A DNA stretch of 42,163 bases from an uncultured Ectothiorhodospiraceae bacterium (GCA_945787715.1 CALZJE010000023.1:1-42163); one strand, 5' to 3'; shown: positions 18,723-28,521, numbered from the stretch's first letter. The notes: a model not told the origin generated them from the letters alone. Translations and numbers: made by a program.

Positions 18723-20363
18723 TTAGGTGTCTTCCTTCTTGGGTACCCATGTTTTTTGTTCACCACCTAAATCAAAATTATAAACAGTTTCGCCATCTCC
18801 ATTTAATGTAGGTTTTATAATAACAGGTTCAATAACCCCAGCCACATCAACATTCATTAACATAGTGTACTCATCCAACTGCTCCCAGGTACCCTGCAAT
18901 TCATTTGTCCCTTCAAAATCACCATCTGCAAAACTAGCATCTATCGTCATCGTTCCACTCGTGGCATCCGGCGTCTCTCCTTGAAATGCTACACCTACAG
19001 CATCTTGTGACTCACCTAGTGATAGTGTATTACCAACAAATCCTTCCGAATTATCTCCAGCAATACCACTACTGTCGTCATTACCTAACAGTTCAGTAAA
19101 CCCCTTTCTTGAATCAAAGTCTGAATCATCCACCATATAACTGCCATCAATAAATTTTCGCTTCACCAATGCGATGTCAACTTTAGGGCTACGCAAGTTT
19201 TGTAAGTATGTTTTACCATTTGTAGCAGATGTTCCATCAGTCGCTGCATCTATTGCCATTTGTGCAGCTACTGTCTGATCTTCACGAATTAAAGATGCCA
19301 CAATACTCACGGCACGTAATCTTGCTTTAACATCTCCATCCAAGTCTGTTGTATCCAAATTATCTTGAAACACAGTATTACTAAGTGCCATAAAAGCTAA
19401 AATAGCGGTCGTAATGTTATTCATTGAAATTGAATCTGGAATGAGATAAGCATCATTGACATTCGATTGCTGAGAATTATATTTTTCTACAACTTCACTC
19501 ATTAATTCGAACGCACGCTGCGCAACACTTTCCAACTTTGATGTGTCATTTAAAATCATTGATAGCGAATTAGGCGATGATGCTCCATCTCTATCAATAA
19601 CTTCATCAACCATCGCTTTATAAACATACACTGATGCATCAACTGGCAAACCTTTTTCGACACCAAAAAAACCATCACTATCACCATTACTCAGTGCAAA
19701 TTTTTTATCAAGTAAGGCCGCTATTACGTCTGCAGCTTTATGTGTAGTTATCGAGAGCTTTATAATTTCTTTACGTTCGGCATTGGCACCTTCTAAATCA
19801 TTGCCGACACCAAAATTCAAGTAATCGTTATCAACTAAACTTTCTTCAATAGATGTTTCTAATTCAAAAAAACTCTTTTTTTCTTCTGTAGACATTTCTG
19901 AGAGCAATGCATTTAATGGAGACCCAATAGCAGATACTTCAAGTGTCGACGATGTAACGTTCATTTTTATCGATAGTGTTCCTGTGAATGGTTCTACCGT
20001 TGTTAAATCATATCCACGCGTCATTCTAACAATGACTTCATCGTATCCTTTAGGTGCATTTAAACAATGAACTCTTTTAGCATCGGCTTCTAGAAGGGAG
20101 CAATAATTAGTTTTTGTATTTGGATTGTAAGTGAAGTAACCTTCTGAATCAGTTAGTGCTCGTTTCTCCCATACGTCTAGCTTGTTATTTTCATTAACAT
20201 CGGCATACACAACAGCCCTTGCAATATAGCCATCAATAGCAACGCCACTCAACGATTTCTCTTCCACATCACTCAAGCCTTGATCTTGTTTAGAAACATT
20301 GCATGCGGTTAATAGCATTAACACACTACTCATTGATAGAGATAACAAACATTTTATTGACAT
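18723..20363 (-). CDS. Large lipoprotein with Asp-rich N-terminal motif, unknown function
   Basis: The 546-residue protein begins with a lipoprotein signal peptide: hydrophobic core then LTAC, with Cys at residue 21. Just after it, SGVAIDGYIARAVVYADV is followed by DVNENNKLDVWEKRALTDSEG, which resembles an EF-hand-like or dockerin-like calcium loop. The rest is acidic, with no known enzyme motif. AGGAA stands before the ATG. It lies 20 bases downstream of a TraF-like outer-membrane gene on the same strand and is probably cotranscribed with it, so the two may work together at the outer membrane. I do not recognise a function. Confidence 0.7.
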   Translation of the reverse strand: MSIKCLLSLSMSSVLMLLTACNVSKQDQGLSDVEEKSLSGVAIDGYIARAVVYADVNENNKLDVWEKRALTDSEGYFTYNPNTKTNYCSLLEADAKRVHCLNAPKGYDEVIVRMTRGYDLTTVEPFTGTLSIKMNVTSSTLEVSAIGSPLNALLSEMSTEEKKSFFELETSIEESLVDNDYLNFGVGNDLEGANAERKEIIKLSITTHKAADVIAALLDKKFALSNGDSDGFFGVEKGLPVDASVYVYKAMVDEVIDRDGASSPNSLSMILNDTSKLESVAQRAFELMSEVVEKYNSQQSNVNDAYLIPDSISMNNITTAILAFMALSNTVFQDNLDTTDLDGDVKARLRAVSIVASLIREDQTVAAQMAIDAATDGTSATNGKTYLQNLRSPKVDIALVKRKFIDGSYMVDDSDFDSRKGFTELLGNDDSSGIAGDNSEGFVGNTLSLGESQDAVGVAFQGETPDATSGTMTIDASFADGDFEGTNELQGTWEQLDEYTMLMNVDVAGVIEPVIIKPTLNGDGETVYNFDLGGEQKTWVPKKEDT

Positions 20364-20383
20364 TGCAACAATTCCTAAATGAG

Positions 20384-21700
20384 TTAAAATAAAAAGTCCA
20401 CACCTATATTCACTTGCAGCATTCTAGGTGCGGAAGCTCCATCAATATCTATCTGCTCCAATCCATATGCTCCATCAACATGAAGCGTTTTGAAAAGAGT
20501 TACTCCTGCTGTAACAGCATCCAGTTGGCTCCCTGCAAGATTTTTTCTATAGCCAATTCGAACACCTGGAATAATCCAGCTACGCGTAGCATATGCTGCA
20601 CTTGTTGTTAGCCACTGCAATTGATTTGCGACAGGATCATTAACTGGCGAGGTATCTGCAGCTACAGACATTACCCAATTCCGACTAACACTATACAACG
20701 ATGCAGCAAGTGTCACTTGAGCATCCATTACGTAGGTTTCTTCAAGATCAACTTCGTTTGCAAAAGAGGCTGCAATAAAACAACTATCTTTTAGTACTCC
20801 GTCATCCAAACTACTACAACCCAAACCAATAGCATCATATTTAAACGTCGGAGAATTAATATTTTTAAATGTCGCGCCAATCCTAAAATTTTCACCTGTC
20901 CACATCAAACCGAGATCCAACCCTACGCCGGATTGAAGATCTGCGTCACGAGTTAGCTCATCCTCCACCGTTTGAGTCGAATCTTCTAGTTGCGAAATAC
21001 CTATTAAGGTTTTACGTAAACCTGCCTGATAATACTTCGCCCTAACGCCACCAAAAAAAACACCAAAAGAAGTTTCAAGCAGGGGTCGGCTATACCCGAC
21101 AGATATTTCAGCTATTGCGCCAAATTTTACGTACGCTGCAGTATTGGTTTCTAACTGGTTCGCACCCTGTTCAAGCGGATTAAAAACGATAGGACGATCA
21201 AGAATACGTAATTTAGCTTGAAATGCCGCACTAGCATCCAAAACCAAACTTCCACCTAATGTGTTATATGAAGACCATACTATTGGGAAAAACGGCATAC
21301 TCGCTGCCGAATGTAATTGAAAATATCCACTTTCACCTGCGTCGATGAGAAATTGGTCAAAGTTTTTCTTAATATCAGTTACCTGTTGAATCGACGGTGG
21401 TGCATCATCACTAAATGCATTCAGTTGTTCAGATAACGCATCTACATTATTCGTTAAGTCATCCACCGGACCAACTTCTAAGCCAAGGCCAAATGAGGTC
21501 AAACCTCCAAAGCCCATATTCCATCCCATGACACCCAATGAACTAGCGCCAACGGCCGGATTGTTTGTATATTCAATTAGACTTTGATGATGAGCTGTTT
21601 CACCATAGGTTAACGACTCGCCCATTGGGTGAAATACAGCCCCAGAAAATACAGAAAAGCTCAGGCTTAACAATGTCACGGCTAACGCCAAGCGTTTCAT
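20384..21700 (-). CDS. TraF-like outer membrane protein
   Basis: A signal peptide (about residues 1-20, MKRLALAVTLLSLSFSVFSG) is followed by FHPMGESLTYGETAHHQ and NNPAVGASSLG, typical of the TraF_2-type family named after the F-plasmid TraF but mostly chromosomal. A helical segment near residues 75-120 is followed by many alternating hydrophobic strands, and the chain ends in GVDFLF with terminal Phe, as in outer-membrane barrels. I chose the ATG at 21700 (438 residues), with AGAGG before it; the longer frame from 21766 lacks a signal-like start. It heads a two-gene unit with the lipoprotein gene. No conjugation genes are nearby, so the family name should not be read as function. Confidence 0.72.
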   Translation of the reverse strand: MKRLALAVTLLSLSFSVFSGAVFHPMGESLTYGETAHHQSLIEYTNNPAVGASSLGVMGWNMGFGGLTSFGLGLEVGPVDDLTNNVDALSEQLNAFSDDAPPSIQQVTDIKKNFDQFLIDAGESGYFQLHSAASMPFFPIVWSSYNTLGGSLVLDASAAFQAKLRILDRPIVFNPLEQGANQLETNTAAYVKFGAIAEISVGYSRPLLETSFGVFFGGVRAKYYQAGLRKTLIGISQLEDSTQTVEDELTRDADLQSGVGLDLGLMWTGENFRIGATFKNINSPTFKYDAIGLGCSSLDDGVLKDSCFIAASFANEVDLEETYVMDAQVTLAASLYSVSRNWVMSVAADTSPVNDPVANQLQWLTTSAAYATRSWIIPGVRIGYRKNLAGSQLDAVTAGVTLFKTLHVDGAYGLEQIDIDGASAPRMLQVNIGVDFLF

Positions 21701-21915
21701 ATGTAAGCCTCTATTTTTAAAAACAAATTTTTTTGGTCGGGTAAAATCAGGAAATTCACCATCCAAACGAAGTAGCAGGGATATAATTAGGTCGATAAAT
21801 TAGTCGTCATCTCAAGGAGAGACCTTTAACACAACTCTGATAGCTGTATCATAAATACGAAAATATGCGGAATTTAACTAAAACTATACTGAATGAATTT
21901 AAGCAAAAAATGCGT

Positions 21916-21963
21916 TATGCTCTTGTTGGAATTAACATCATCAAGCATAAATCCAAGAGCATA
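21916..21963. repeat. Inverted repeat upstream of the zinc-ribbon gene
   Basis: TATGCTCTTG (21916-21925) and CAAGAGCATA (21954-21963) are perfect 10-bp complements separated by 28 bases. The repeat ends 30 bases before the start codon at 21994. It could be a 5'-leader hairpin or a paired binding site. Confidence 0.5.
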
Positions 21964-21993
21964 GAATATGACAATAAATTGTAAGGTTAAATC

Positions 21994-22308
21994 ATGAGTC
22001 TAAAAGAGTGCCCAAGTTGTAATAAAGAAACAATTACATTTAAGCAAAAACTATTAGCGGGAAAATGGATAGATATTTATTGTTCAAATTGCGGTGCCCG
22101 TTTTTGTGATCTACCCATCGCATTAGCGCTTATGCACTTTGTGATTACATGGGATATATTGTTTTTCGGCTATATGTCAGTACGAGAATCAAGTATCGCT
22201 TATGCTATTGCAATGCTAGTTGGCTGGCTTCTGTTGGAATTCTTTATCTATTACTTACCGTTGACAAGACTTCGAAAGCAGACGCCCGTCAGAAAAAGCA
22301 CCGATTAA
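21994..22308 (+). CDS. Zinc-ribbon membrane protein, unknown function
   Basis: The first 40 residues carry two Cys pairs (CPSC and CSNC, with CGARFC) that look like a zinc ribbon, and two transmembrane helices follow (about residues 45-62 and 68-88), ending in a basic tail. A zinc-binding domain facing the cytoplasm is likely. AAGG stands before the ATG. The next gene, a sugar kinase, begins 21 bases later in the same direction, so they may form an operon. I do not recognise the family. Confidence 0.72.
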   Translation: MSLKECPSCNKETITFKQKLLAGKWIDIYCSNCGARFCDLPIALALMHFVITWDILFFGYMSVRESSIAYAIAMLVGWLLLEFFIYYLPLTRLRKQTPVRKSTD

Positions 22309-22329
22309 TAGATATATTCGACAACTAAA

Positions 22330-23202
22330 ATGGCATCTGTTTTTGGTGTAGGAATAGCGACGGTAGATATTATCAATAGTGTCGAAAGCTATCCAGATGA
22401 AGATGCTGAAGTTAGAGCAAGCACACAACACGTGAGCCGTGGTGGCAATGTATGCAACACTTTAACAGTGCTGTCACAATTAAAACATCAGTGCTATTGG
22501 AGTGGGGTCACTTGCAGAGATAGCGACACTCACTTTATCCTGGATGATTTAAAAAAAAATCAAATAGATTATCGTTATGCGCAACATCTGGATAGCGGAA
22601 AAGTTCCTACTTCCTATATAACACTCAATCGCCTAAACGGATCCCGAACCATCGTTCACTATCGCGATCTGCCCGAACTTTCCTATCAATTTTTTAAAAT
22701 GCAAAAAATACCTAAATGTGATTGGTTTCATTTTGAGGCACGAGAAATCAGTGATACTCAGAAAATGATTTCACATATTAAAAACATATACCCTAAGGCA
22801 ACTATATCAGTTGAGATAGAAAAAGAGAGAAAAGGATTGGAAGATATTTTTGGATTTGCAGACTTATATCTTTTCTCTAAAGCATACGCATTATATTCAG
22901 GCTTTGATAATCCGCTAAAATTTTTATCTGATCAAAAACTTAACTCTCCAGATGCAGATTTAACATGTACTTGGGGCGAGAAAGGAGCCGTGGCTTTATT
23001 AGCTGATGGAACTATTATTGAATCGTCTGCGTTTCCACCAACACATATCGTAGATACCCTAGGTGCAGGAGATACATTTAACGCGGGAATAATACACGCT
23101 AGACTAAGTGAATTAGATTGGCAACAAACCTTATCGTTTGCTTGTCAGTTAGCGGGTAAAAAATGTGGGCAAATGGGATTTGAAAATCTAGCAGCCTCAT
23201 AG
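22330..23202 (+). CDS. PfkB-family sugar kinase, ketohexokinase-like
   Basis: The PfkB signature DTLGAGDTFNAG carries the catalytic Asp, and the N-terminal RGGN motif is present. Several blocks run parallel to animal ketohexokinase: GVGIATVDIINSVESYPDED, SVEIEKERKGLEDIFG, CTWGEKGA, SAFPPTHIVDTLG and the C-terminal CQLAGKKCGQMGF, and these include the residues that contact the sugar and ATP in that enzyme. A fructokinase-like activity giving fructose 1-phosphate is the natural reading, from my memory of the human sequence rather than an alignment. At 290 residues the size is right. It is preceded by the zinc-ribbon gene and is convergent with the LON-N gene. Confidence 0.85.
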   Translation: MASVFGVGIATVDIINSVESYPDEDAEVRASTQHVSRGGNVCNTLTVLSQLKHQCYWSGVTCRDSDTHFILDDLKKNQIDYRYAQHLDSGKVPTSYITLNRLNGSRTIVHYRDLPELSYQFFKMQKIPKCDWFHFEAREISDTQKMISHIKNIYPKATISVEIEKERKGLEDIFGFADLYLFSKAYALYSGFDNPLKFLSDQKLNSPDADLTCTWGEKGAVALLADGTIIESSAFPPTHIVDTLGAGDTFNAGIIHARLSELDWQQTLSFACQLAGKKCGQMGFENLAAS

Positions 23203-23274
23203 GAGCTTGTTCGAGAATAGAAAGCTGATCAAAATGATTTTCCCTCGCTACAACTTCTATTCTCGAACAAACTC
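23203..23274. repeat. Long inverted repeat filling a convergent intergenic gap
   Basis: TTGTTCGAGAATAGAA (23207-23222) pairs perfectly with TTCTATTCTCGAACAA (23255-23270), and GAG/CTC flanks extend the stem after one mismatch, nearly reaching both stop codons. A 32-base loop separates the arms. The structure sits exactly between the stop of the kinase gene and the stop of the LON-N gene. It lacks T-runs, so it may act as a transcript-end stabiliser or be a palindromic repeat insertion. Confidence 0.75.
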
Positions 23275-23904
23275 TTAGCCTAATAATTCAATATGCTCTA
23301 ACACATCATCCAATCGCTCTAAACGAAGCAGTGGATCATCCAACTCTAGAAAGTATTGTTTTTGTGCCAAACGGAGCGGGAGTATTTCTGCCAAACGAAA
23401 CCCAACCCAGCTTGCATCGTCAAACCTAAGCTCAGAGTCCTCATGCTTTTTGGATGAATGAGATATTCTATCTTTCAGTAAATCTACCAGATGTTTTAAC
23501 TCATCTGGAATTGCAGTACTTTCCTCTGGTTCTAGTATTTCTACATCTGCCGACAAAAGTTGATTTGCCGCCACGGTCTGATTATTAATCTTAAATCGTT
23601 CATTTCCTAATACCACCACTCCAAGTATGTCATCTTTACGCATATGCCAATCGACAACATTTGCCAGCGTTCCAACCTCATGAGACATTGCTGCCAATCC
23701 AACCTCGTTGCCTTCACTAATTAAACAAATTCCAAACCCAGTGTTATTTTTTACACATTGGCTAATCATCTCCGTATAACGCGGCTCAAAAATTCGGAGA
23801 GACAAAGTTGCTCCGGGAAATAAAACCGAATGCACGGGAAATAGTGGAACGTTAGCGGTTGTCACAAATTTATATTCCAGCGTACTAACGGAGGCAAAAT
23901 GCAT
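23275..23904 (-). CDS. LON N-terminal domain protein (peptidase S16-like, no protease domain)
   Basis: The chain is essentially one LON substrate-binding domain: NVPLFPVHSVLFPGATLSLRIFEPRY, then GFGICLISEGNEVG, then GTLANVVDWHMRKDDILGVVVLGNERFKI. There is no ATPase or protease domain, as in the common stand-alone Lon-N proteins of unknown role. The ATG at 23904 gives 209 residues, but no good ribosome-binding site precedes it. An in-frame GTG at 23865 would begin just before the conserved PLFP and may be the real start. It is the last gene of the mpl-ubiX cluster, 55 bases after ubiX. Confidence 0.88.
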   Translation of the reverse strand: MHFASVSTLEYKFVTTANVPLFPVHSVLFPGATLSLRIFEPRYTEMISQCVKNNTGFGICLISEGNEVGLAAMSHEVGTLANVVDWHMRKDDILGVVVLGNERFKINNQTVAANQLLSADVEILEPEESTAIPDELKHLVDLLKDRISHSSKKHEDSELRFDDASWVGFRLAEILPLRLAQKQYFLELDDPLLRLERLDDVLEHIELLG

Positions 23905-23959
23905 CCATTAAATTTAGCCAAAAGTGTAACCAATACTCACAAGAAGGGGAGGTGTAGTG

Positions 23960-24565
23960 TTAATCCCCCCATCGCGGCACAAGAGTTTGATCCACACCAA
24001 GATGATCTAAAATTCTTGCAACAATAAAGTCTACTAAATCTGAAATGTTTTTAGGCTGATGATAGAAAGCAGGGCTAGCGGGTAGAATTGTCACACCTAA
24101 ACGCGATAGCTTTAACATGTTTTCTAAATGGATTGCTGAAAGAGGCGCTTCTCGTGTGACAAGAATTAACTTTTTCTGCTCTTTCAACATAACATCAGCC
24201 GAACGTTCAATGAGACTTCGGCTTGCACCATTGGAAATAGCAGAAAGTGTGCCGGTAGAACAGGGGCAAATAACCATAGCATCTGGCGCATTTGAACCAC
24301 TGGCAACCGGTGCCATCCATTGGTCCTTATTAAACACGCTTAGTAGACCTTGATCTACACCAAAACTATTGGAAAAATACTTTTCTATCTCATTAGATCG
24401 ACCGGGAAGTTTCAGCTCTGTTTCTGTAGCTATAACAACTTTGGCCGGTGCAGATATCATGAGATATACGTGAATTTCTGATTTTAACAGGAGCTCTAAT
24501 AAACGGAGGCCATAGAGTGAACCGGATGCACCAGTAATGGCTAGCGAGATTGCTTTAGTTGTCAT
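23960..24565 (-). CDS. ubiX: Flavin prenyltransferase UbiX
   Basis: UbiX attaches a dimethylallyl group to FMN, making the prenylated cofactor used by the decarboxylase UbiD in ubiquinone synthesis. The N-terminal SLAITGASGSLYGLRLLELL, the PCSTGTLSAISNGASRSLIERSADV block and LVTREAPLSAIHLENMLKLS are diagnostic. Length is 201 residues. The ATG overlaps the end of mpl by 11 bases, so the two are translationally linked. UbiD is not in the window. Confidence 0.97.
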   Translation of the reverse strand: MTTKAISLAITGASGSLYGLRLLELLLKSEIHVYLMISAPAKVVIATETELKLPGRSNEIEKYFSNSFGVDQGLLSVFNKDQWMAPVASGSNAPDAMVICPCSTGTLSAISNGASRSLIERSADVMLKEQKKLILVTREAPLSAIHLENMLKLSRLGVTILPASPAFYHQPKNISDLVDFIVARILDHLGVDQTLVPRWGD

Positions 24566-25919
24566 TTAGTTGATTTAATATTCGCTCATGAATGTTTTCA
24601 AAACCGCCATTACTCATAATGACAATGTGGTCATCTGTCTTGGCAATTGAACTAATTTCAGACACGATGTCTTCAACAGTTTCTAAAACATGTACTTTAT
24701 TGGCAATAGATGCCAGGGAGTCTGAAACACTCCAAGCTACATCATTATTTTGATATATATAGATGACATCAGCTTCAGCAAGCGATTCAGCCATTCTATC
24801 TTTATGAAATCCAAGTTTCATTGTATTTGAACGTGGCTCGAGAATAGCAATAATTCTTTTGTTGGCGACTTTCGCTCGCAGACCTTTCAATGTTAATTGA
24901 ATAGCAGTGGGATGGTGAGCAAAATCATCATATACAGTCATCTGATTAACCACTCCCCTAACCTCTAATCGTCTCTTGGTATTTACATACTGTGTAAGCG
25001 CATCAACCGAATGTTTAGGGGGGACACCTACATGTCGCGCTGCCGCTATCGCGGCTAATCCATTATTAACGTTATGGTCGCCAATCAAATCCCATTGAAC
25101 ATTACCATAGCTATCATCTTTAAAACCAACTTCAAACTGACTACCGTCTTTATTTAATAAATTAGCCCACCAGCCTTTTTTATCTTTTGAATTAATTTTC
25201 TCATTTTCAGACCACAATCCCATATCTAGCACTTCTTCTAGGTTTGCATCATCGGCAAAATTGATAACTCGGCCGGAAGAGGGAACAATTCTCATCAAAT
25301 GATGGAATTGACGCTTGATGTCATTAATATTGTTAAAAATGTCTGCATGATCAAACTCTAAATTGTTTAACACTAATGTGCGCGGGTGGTAATGAACGAA
25401 TTTCGATCTTTTATCAAAAAAAGCTGTATCATATTCATCCGCCTCTATGACAAAAAATGGTTCGTCACCCAATCTCGCAGAAATTCCAAAATTTTGAGGA
25501 ATACCACCAATTAAAAATCCAGGTTTCAAGTTTGCGTAATCTAAAATCCACGCTAGCATGCTTGAGGTTGTTGTTTTTCCATGGGTGCCTGCAACTGCTA
25601 AAACCCATCGATTTTTTAAAATATAGCGAAATACAAAATCTGGTCCAGAGCAATAATCAATTCTGTTGTTTAAAATATACTCGACACTATCATTACCTCT
25701 GGATAGTGCATTGCCGATTACTACAAGATCCGGAGAATTTTGCTTAATAAAGTCCGCATCAAATCCTTGGACTAAATCGATCCCTTGAGATTCTAATTGA
25801 GTGCTCATTGGTGGATAAACACCAAAATCTGCACCAGTAACTTTCATTCCAAGTTCACGTGCGAGTAATGCAACACCACCCATAAAAGTGCCACAGATCC
25901 CTAAGATATGAATATGCAT
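24555..25919 (-). CDS. mpl: UDP-MurNAc:L-Ala-gamma-D-Glu-meso-DAP ligase Mpl
   Basis: Mpl recycles the murein tripeptide by joining it to UDP-MurNAc in the cytoplasm. The N-terminal HIHILGICGTFMGGVALLAR is the Mpl form of the Mur-ligase Rossmann motif, GTHGKTTTSSM is the ATP-binding loop and YDDFAHHPTAI the C-terminal domain signature. Length 454 is close to E. coli (457). It heads a minus-strand unit with ubiX (11-base overlap) and the LON-N gene. Distinction from MurC rests on the N-terminal GTFMGG form and the usual ubiX linkage. Confidence 0.95.
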   Translation of the reverse strand: MHIHILGICGTFMGGVALLARELGMKVTGADFGVYPPMSTQLESQGIDLVQGFDADFIKQNSPDLVVIGNALSRGNDSVEYILNNRIDYCSGPDFVFRYILKNRWVLAVAGTHGKTTTSSMLAWILDYANLKPGFLIGGIPQNFGISARLGDEPFFVIEADEYDTAFFDKRSKFVHYHPRTLVLNNLEFDHADIFNNINDIKRQFHHLMRIVPSSGRVINFADDANLEEVLDMGLWSENEKINSKDKKGWWANLLNKDGSQFEVGFKDDSYGNVQWDLIGDHNVNNGLAAIAAARHVGVPPKHSVDALTQYVNTKRRLEVRGVVNQMTVYDDFAHHPTAIQLTLKGLRAKVANKRIIAILEPRSNTMKLGFHKDRMAESLAEADVIYIYQNNDVAWSVSDSLASIANKVHVLETVEDIVSEISSIAKTDDHIVIMSNGGFENIHERILNQLNDN

Positions 25920-26002
25920 TTGTGGTTAAACCTTGAAAATAGCGATTTGAAGAATAATTCTGAAAAAATAACAGTGTGATATTCGTTCCAACGTCAGTTA
26001 AC

Positions 26003-26539
26003 TCAACCTAAAGAATAAGACATAACTTTTAATATTCTGATAGTCACTGTAAAAGAGAGATACATGTATATTAGAGCAGCACCATAGGCAGCAAGTCTAG
26101 GTATCACCATTGCGTGGTGAAGAATATGTGCGATAACCACAGTTTCCCAAACGACTAAGACAACAGAAAGCATCCATAAAAAAGAAATCGGCGATTGTGT
26201 TTCAACGCCTTCTGCTGGAGCAGTACCTAAAGCAACAATGGGAATAGCTAAAATTGCTATAAAAACACCAGTCCCCATCAGTGAGGTTACTGTTTGCATA
26301 AACCGTTCAGGTGTTTTTTTAATCCACATGATCAAGTTTGTAATAAAAACAAAAAGAGCAGTTTGCAATAACGCAACGATTATTGAAGGCAACAAATCCT
26401 GATTAAATGACGTGAGAAACGTGCCTATAATAATGTAAGAAAATATAGAAATATAAAACGCGCTTTTAGAAGCAGGCGCATCCTGAGGTGCAGCTTTTAA
26501 CAGACAGAGGTCGAAATAAAATCGTAACCATTGAGTCAT
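26003..26539 (-). CDS. Conserved five-helix membrane protein, unknown function
   Basis: The protein has an N-terminal LRFYFDLCLLKAAPQDAPAS segment and about five transmembrane helices, with no catalytic motif that I recognise. I prefer the ATG at 26539 (178 residues) with GGAG ahead; the frame is open to 26566. It lies between glmS and mpl on the same strand with gaps of 146 and 83 bases and may be an independent unit. Confidence 0.6.
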   Translation of the reverse strand: MTQWLRFYFDLCLLKAAPQDAPASKSAFYISIFSYIIIGTFLTSFNQDLLPSIIVALLQTALFVFITNLIMWIKKTPERFMQTVTSLMGTGVFIAILAIPIVALGTAPAEGVETQSPISFLWMLSVVLVVWETVVIAHILHHAMVIPRLAAYGAALIYMYLSFTVTIRILKVMSYSLG

Positions 26540-26685
26540 AAGCTTTACGGCTCCACTAGCACACAAAGAATTGGAAAGGCAACTTCGTCATCATACCCGA
26601 TGATGCGGACGCTTAAAACATAATAAATAAAACTTAAGAAACCAAATGCCATTAATGATTAGGGACGTGCTGAAATAATGAACAT

Positions 26686-28521
26686 CTACTCTACCGTTAC
26701 AGATTTAGCAAGATTTCTCGGCTGGTCTACGTCTGTTCCTTTAATAACCGCTACGTGATATGAGAGTAGTTGCAGCGGTATACTAAAAATTATTGGTGCA
26801 ACTAACTCGTTAACTGACACAATGTCAAGAACATCAATCCCGTCAGATGCTTCAATGTTAGAAGCAGGATCCGCAAAAACAATAAGCTGCCCGCCACGCG
26901 CAAAAACTTCATGCATATTAGATTTTAACTTTTCTAATAAATCGTCATTTGGAGCGACAACAACAACAGGCATTTCATTATCAACCAACGCTAATGGTCC
27001 ATGTTTTAATTCACCAGCTGGATATGCCTCAGCATGAATATAGGAAATTTCCTTGAGTTTCAAAGCCCCTTCCATAGCTATAGGATACATAGAACCACGA
27101 CCGAGGAATAGGGAGTGAAACTTCTCAGTAAATTTCTCAGAAAGCTTGATTATTTTTCCATCAACTTCAGAAAGCATGTTTTCAATTTTATTGGGCAATT
27201 TAATCAGCTCACCAATAATTGTACTTTCTTCATCTGCAGTCAGTGTTCTTCTACGCCCAAGTGCAACAACTAATAACATCAATGCAACTAACTGTGTGGT
27301 AAATGCTTTGGTAGAAGCGACACCAATTTCTGGGCCGGCTCGTGTCATCAAACACAAATCTGAAGCCCTGACTAATGAGCTTTCAGGTACATTACATATT
27401 GCCAAAGAATGCCCGAAACCTAGACGTTTAGCTTCTTCCAATGCAGCCAAAGTATCAGCTGTTTCACCCGATTGCGACAATGTTAAAACAAGGCTATTTT
27501 TTCGTACGACAGGTTTTCGATAGCGAAATTCACTTGCTATCTCAACACTGCAAGGAATTTTAGCAATAGATTCAAGCCAATATTTAGCCACTAAACCGGC
27601 ATGATAACTGGTACCACAAGCAAGAATATGTACACCTTCAACAGCATCAAAAATTTCTTTGGCATTGATACCAAAGGATTCTTCAATTAATTTTTTATCT
27701 AATATTCGACCCTCAAGTGTGTTTGCTATGGCTACTGGTTGCTCATAAATCTCTTTTAACATGTAGTGCCGATATTGGCCCTTGTCCGCAGAATCAGCAC
27801 TTATATTAGAGACCTTTATTTCTCGTTCAACTGAGTTATCATTTTCGTCAAATATTTCCAACGAGGTACGAGTAATGTTTGCTATATCGCCGTCTTCTAA
27901 GAATATAAAACGGTTGGTGACCGGAAGTAGGGCGGCAACATCGGATGCGATGAAATATTCACCGATACCAATACCGATAACTAATGGGCTACCGCTGCGA
28001 GCAACCACCATGTTATTTGCGTCTTTTTTATTAATAACGGCTATGGCGAACGCACCTTCTAAAAATGTTAACGTCTTCTTTACCGCATTGAAAAGCGAGC
28101 CTTCCGTTTCTAAATGGTGGAATACTTCATGAACGATGGTTTCGGAATCGGTTTCAGACGTAAACGCATAACCTTGATTGATTTGTTTGGCTCGCAATTC
28201 ATCATGATTTTCGATAATCCCATTGTGAACTAGCGATACAGAATTATTACATATATGCGGATGCGCATTAGATTCGCTAGGTTTACCATGGGTTGCCCAA
28301 CGTGTATGAGCTATTCCCAATCCACCATGCAGACCTGTTGATTGGAGTTGTGGTTCTAGTTCACGAACTTTACCAAGCGCTCTTACTCTCGCCAACTCAT
28401 GCTCACGATTGACAACAGCAATCCCAGACGAATCATAACCTCGATATTCCAACCTACGAAGCCCTTCTAATAGAATGGGGACAACATCACGTTCAGCTAC
28501 AGCGCCAACAATTCCACACAT
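26686..28521 (-). CDS. glmS: Glutamine-fructose-6-phosphate aminotransferase GlmS
   Basis: GlmS makes glucosamine 6-phosphate for cell-wall and LPS synthesis. [12 protein letters not shown] carries the N-terminal nucleophile Cys1 of the glutaminase; two SIS domains follow, with [23 protein letters not shown] and [18 protein letters not shown]. The C-terminal [13 protein letters not shown] is the usual end. Length is 611 (E. coli 609). It follows glmU after 57 bases on the same strand, so the two form an operon. No ribozyme or other leader element is seen. Confidence 0.98.
   Translation of the reverse strand: MCGIVGAVAERDVVPILLEGLRRLEYRGYDSSGIAVVNREHELARVRALGKVRELEPQLQSTGLHGGLGIAHTRWATHGKPSESNAHPHICNNSVSLVHNGIIENHDELRAKQINQGYAFTSETDSETIVHEVFHHLETEGSLFNAVKKTLTFLEGAFAIAVINKKDANNMVVARSGSPLVIGIGIGEYFIASDVAALLPVTNRFIFLEDGDIANITRTSLEIFDENDNSVEREIKVSNISADSADKGQYRHYMLKEIYEQPVAIANTLEGRILDKKLIEESFGINAKEIFDAVEGVHILACGTSYHAGLVAKYWLESIAKIPCSVEIASEFRYRKPVVRKNSLVLTLSQSGETADTLAALEEAKRLGFGHSLAICNVPESSLVRASDLCLMTRAGPEIGVASTKAFTTQLVALMLLVVALGRRRTLTADEESTIIGELIKLPNKIENMLSEVDGKIIKLSEKFTEKFHSLFLGRGSMYPIAMEGALKLKEISYIHAEAYPAGELKHGPLALVDNEMPVVVVAPNDDLLEKLKSNMHEVFARGGQLIVFADPASNIEASDGIDVLDIVSVNELVAPIIFSIPLQLLSYHVAVIKGTDVDQPRNLAKSVTVE

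Noticed and set aside
20384-21700. Evidence of a conjugative element suggested by the TraF-like name
   Set aside because: No other transfer, relaxase or integrase gene is present, and the family is mostly chromosomal.
24835-24848. CTCGAGAATAG similar to the 23203-23274 repeat arm
   Set aside because: It lies within mpl coding sequence, matches only part of the arm and has no partner arm.
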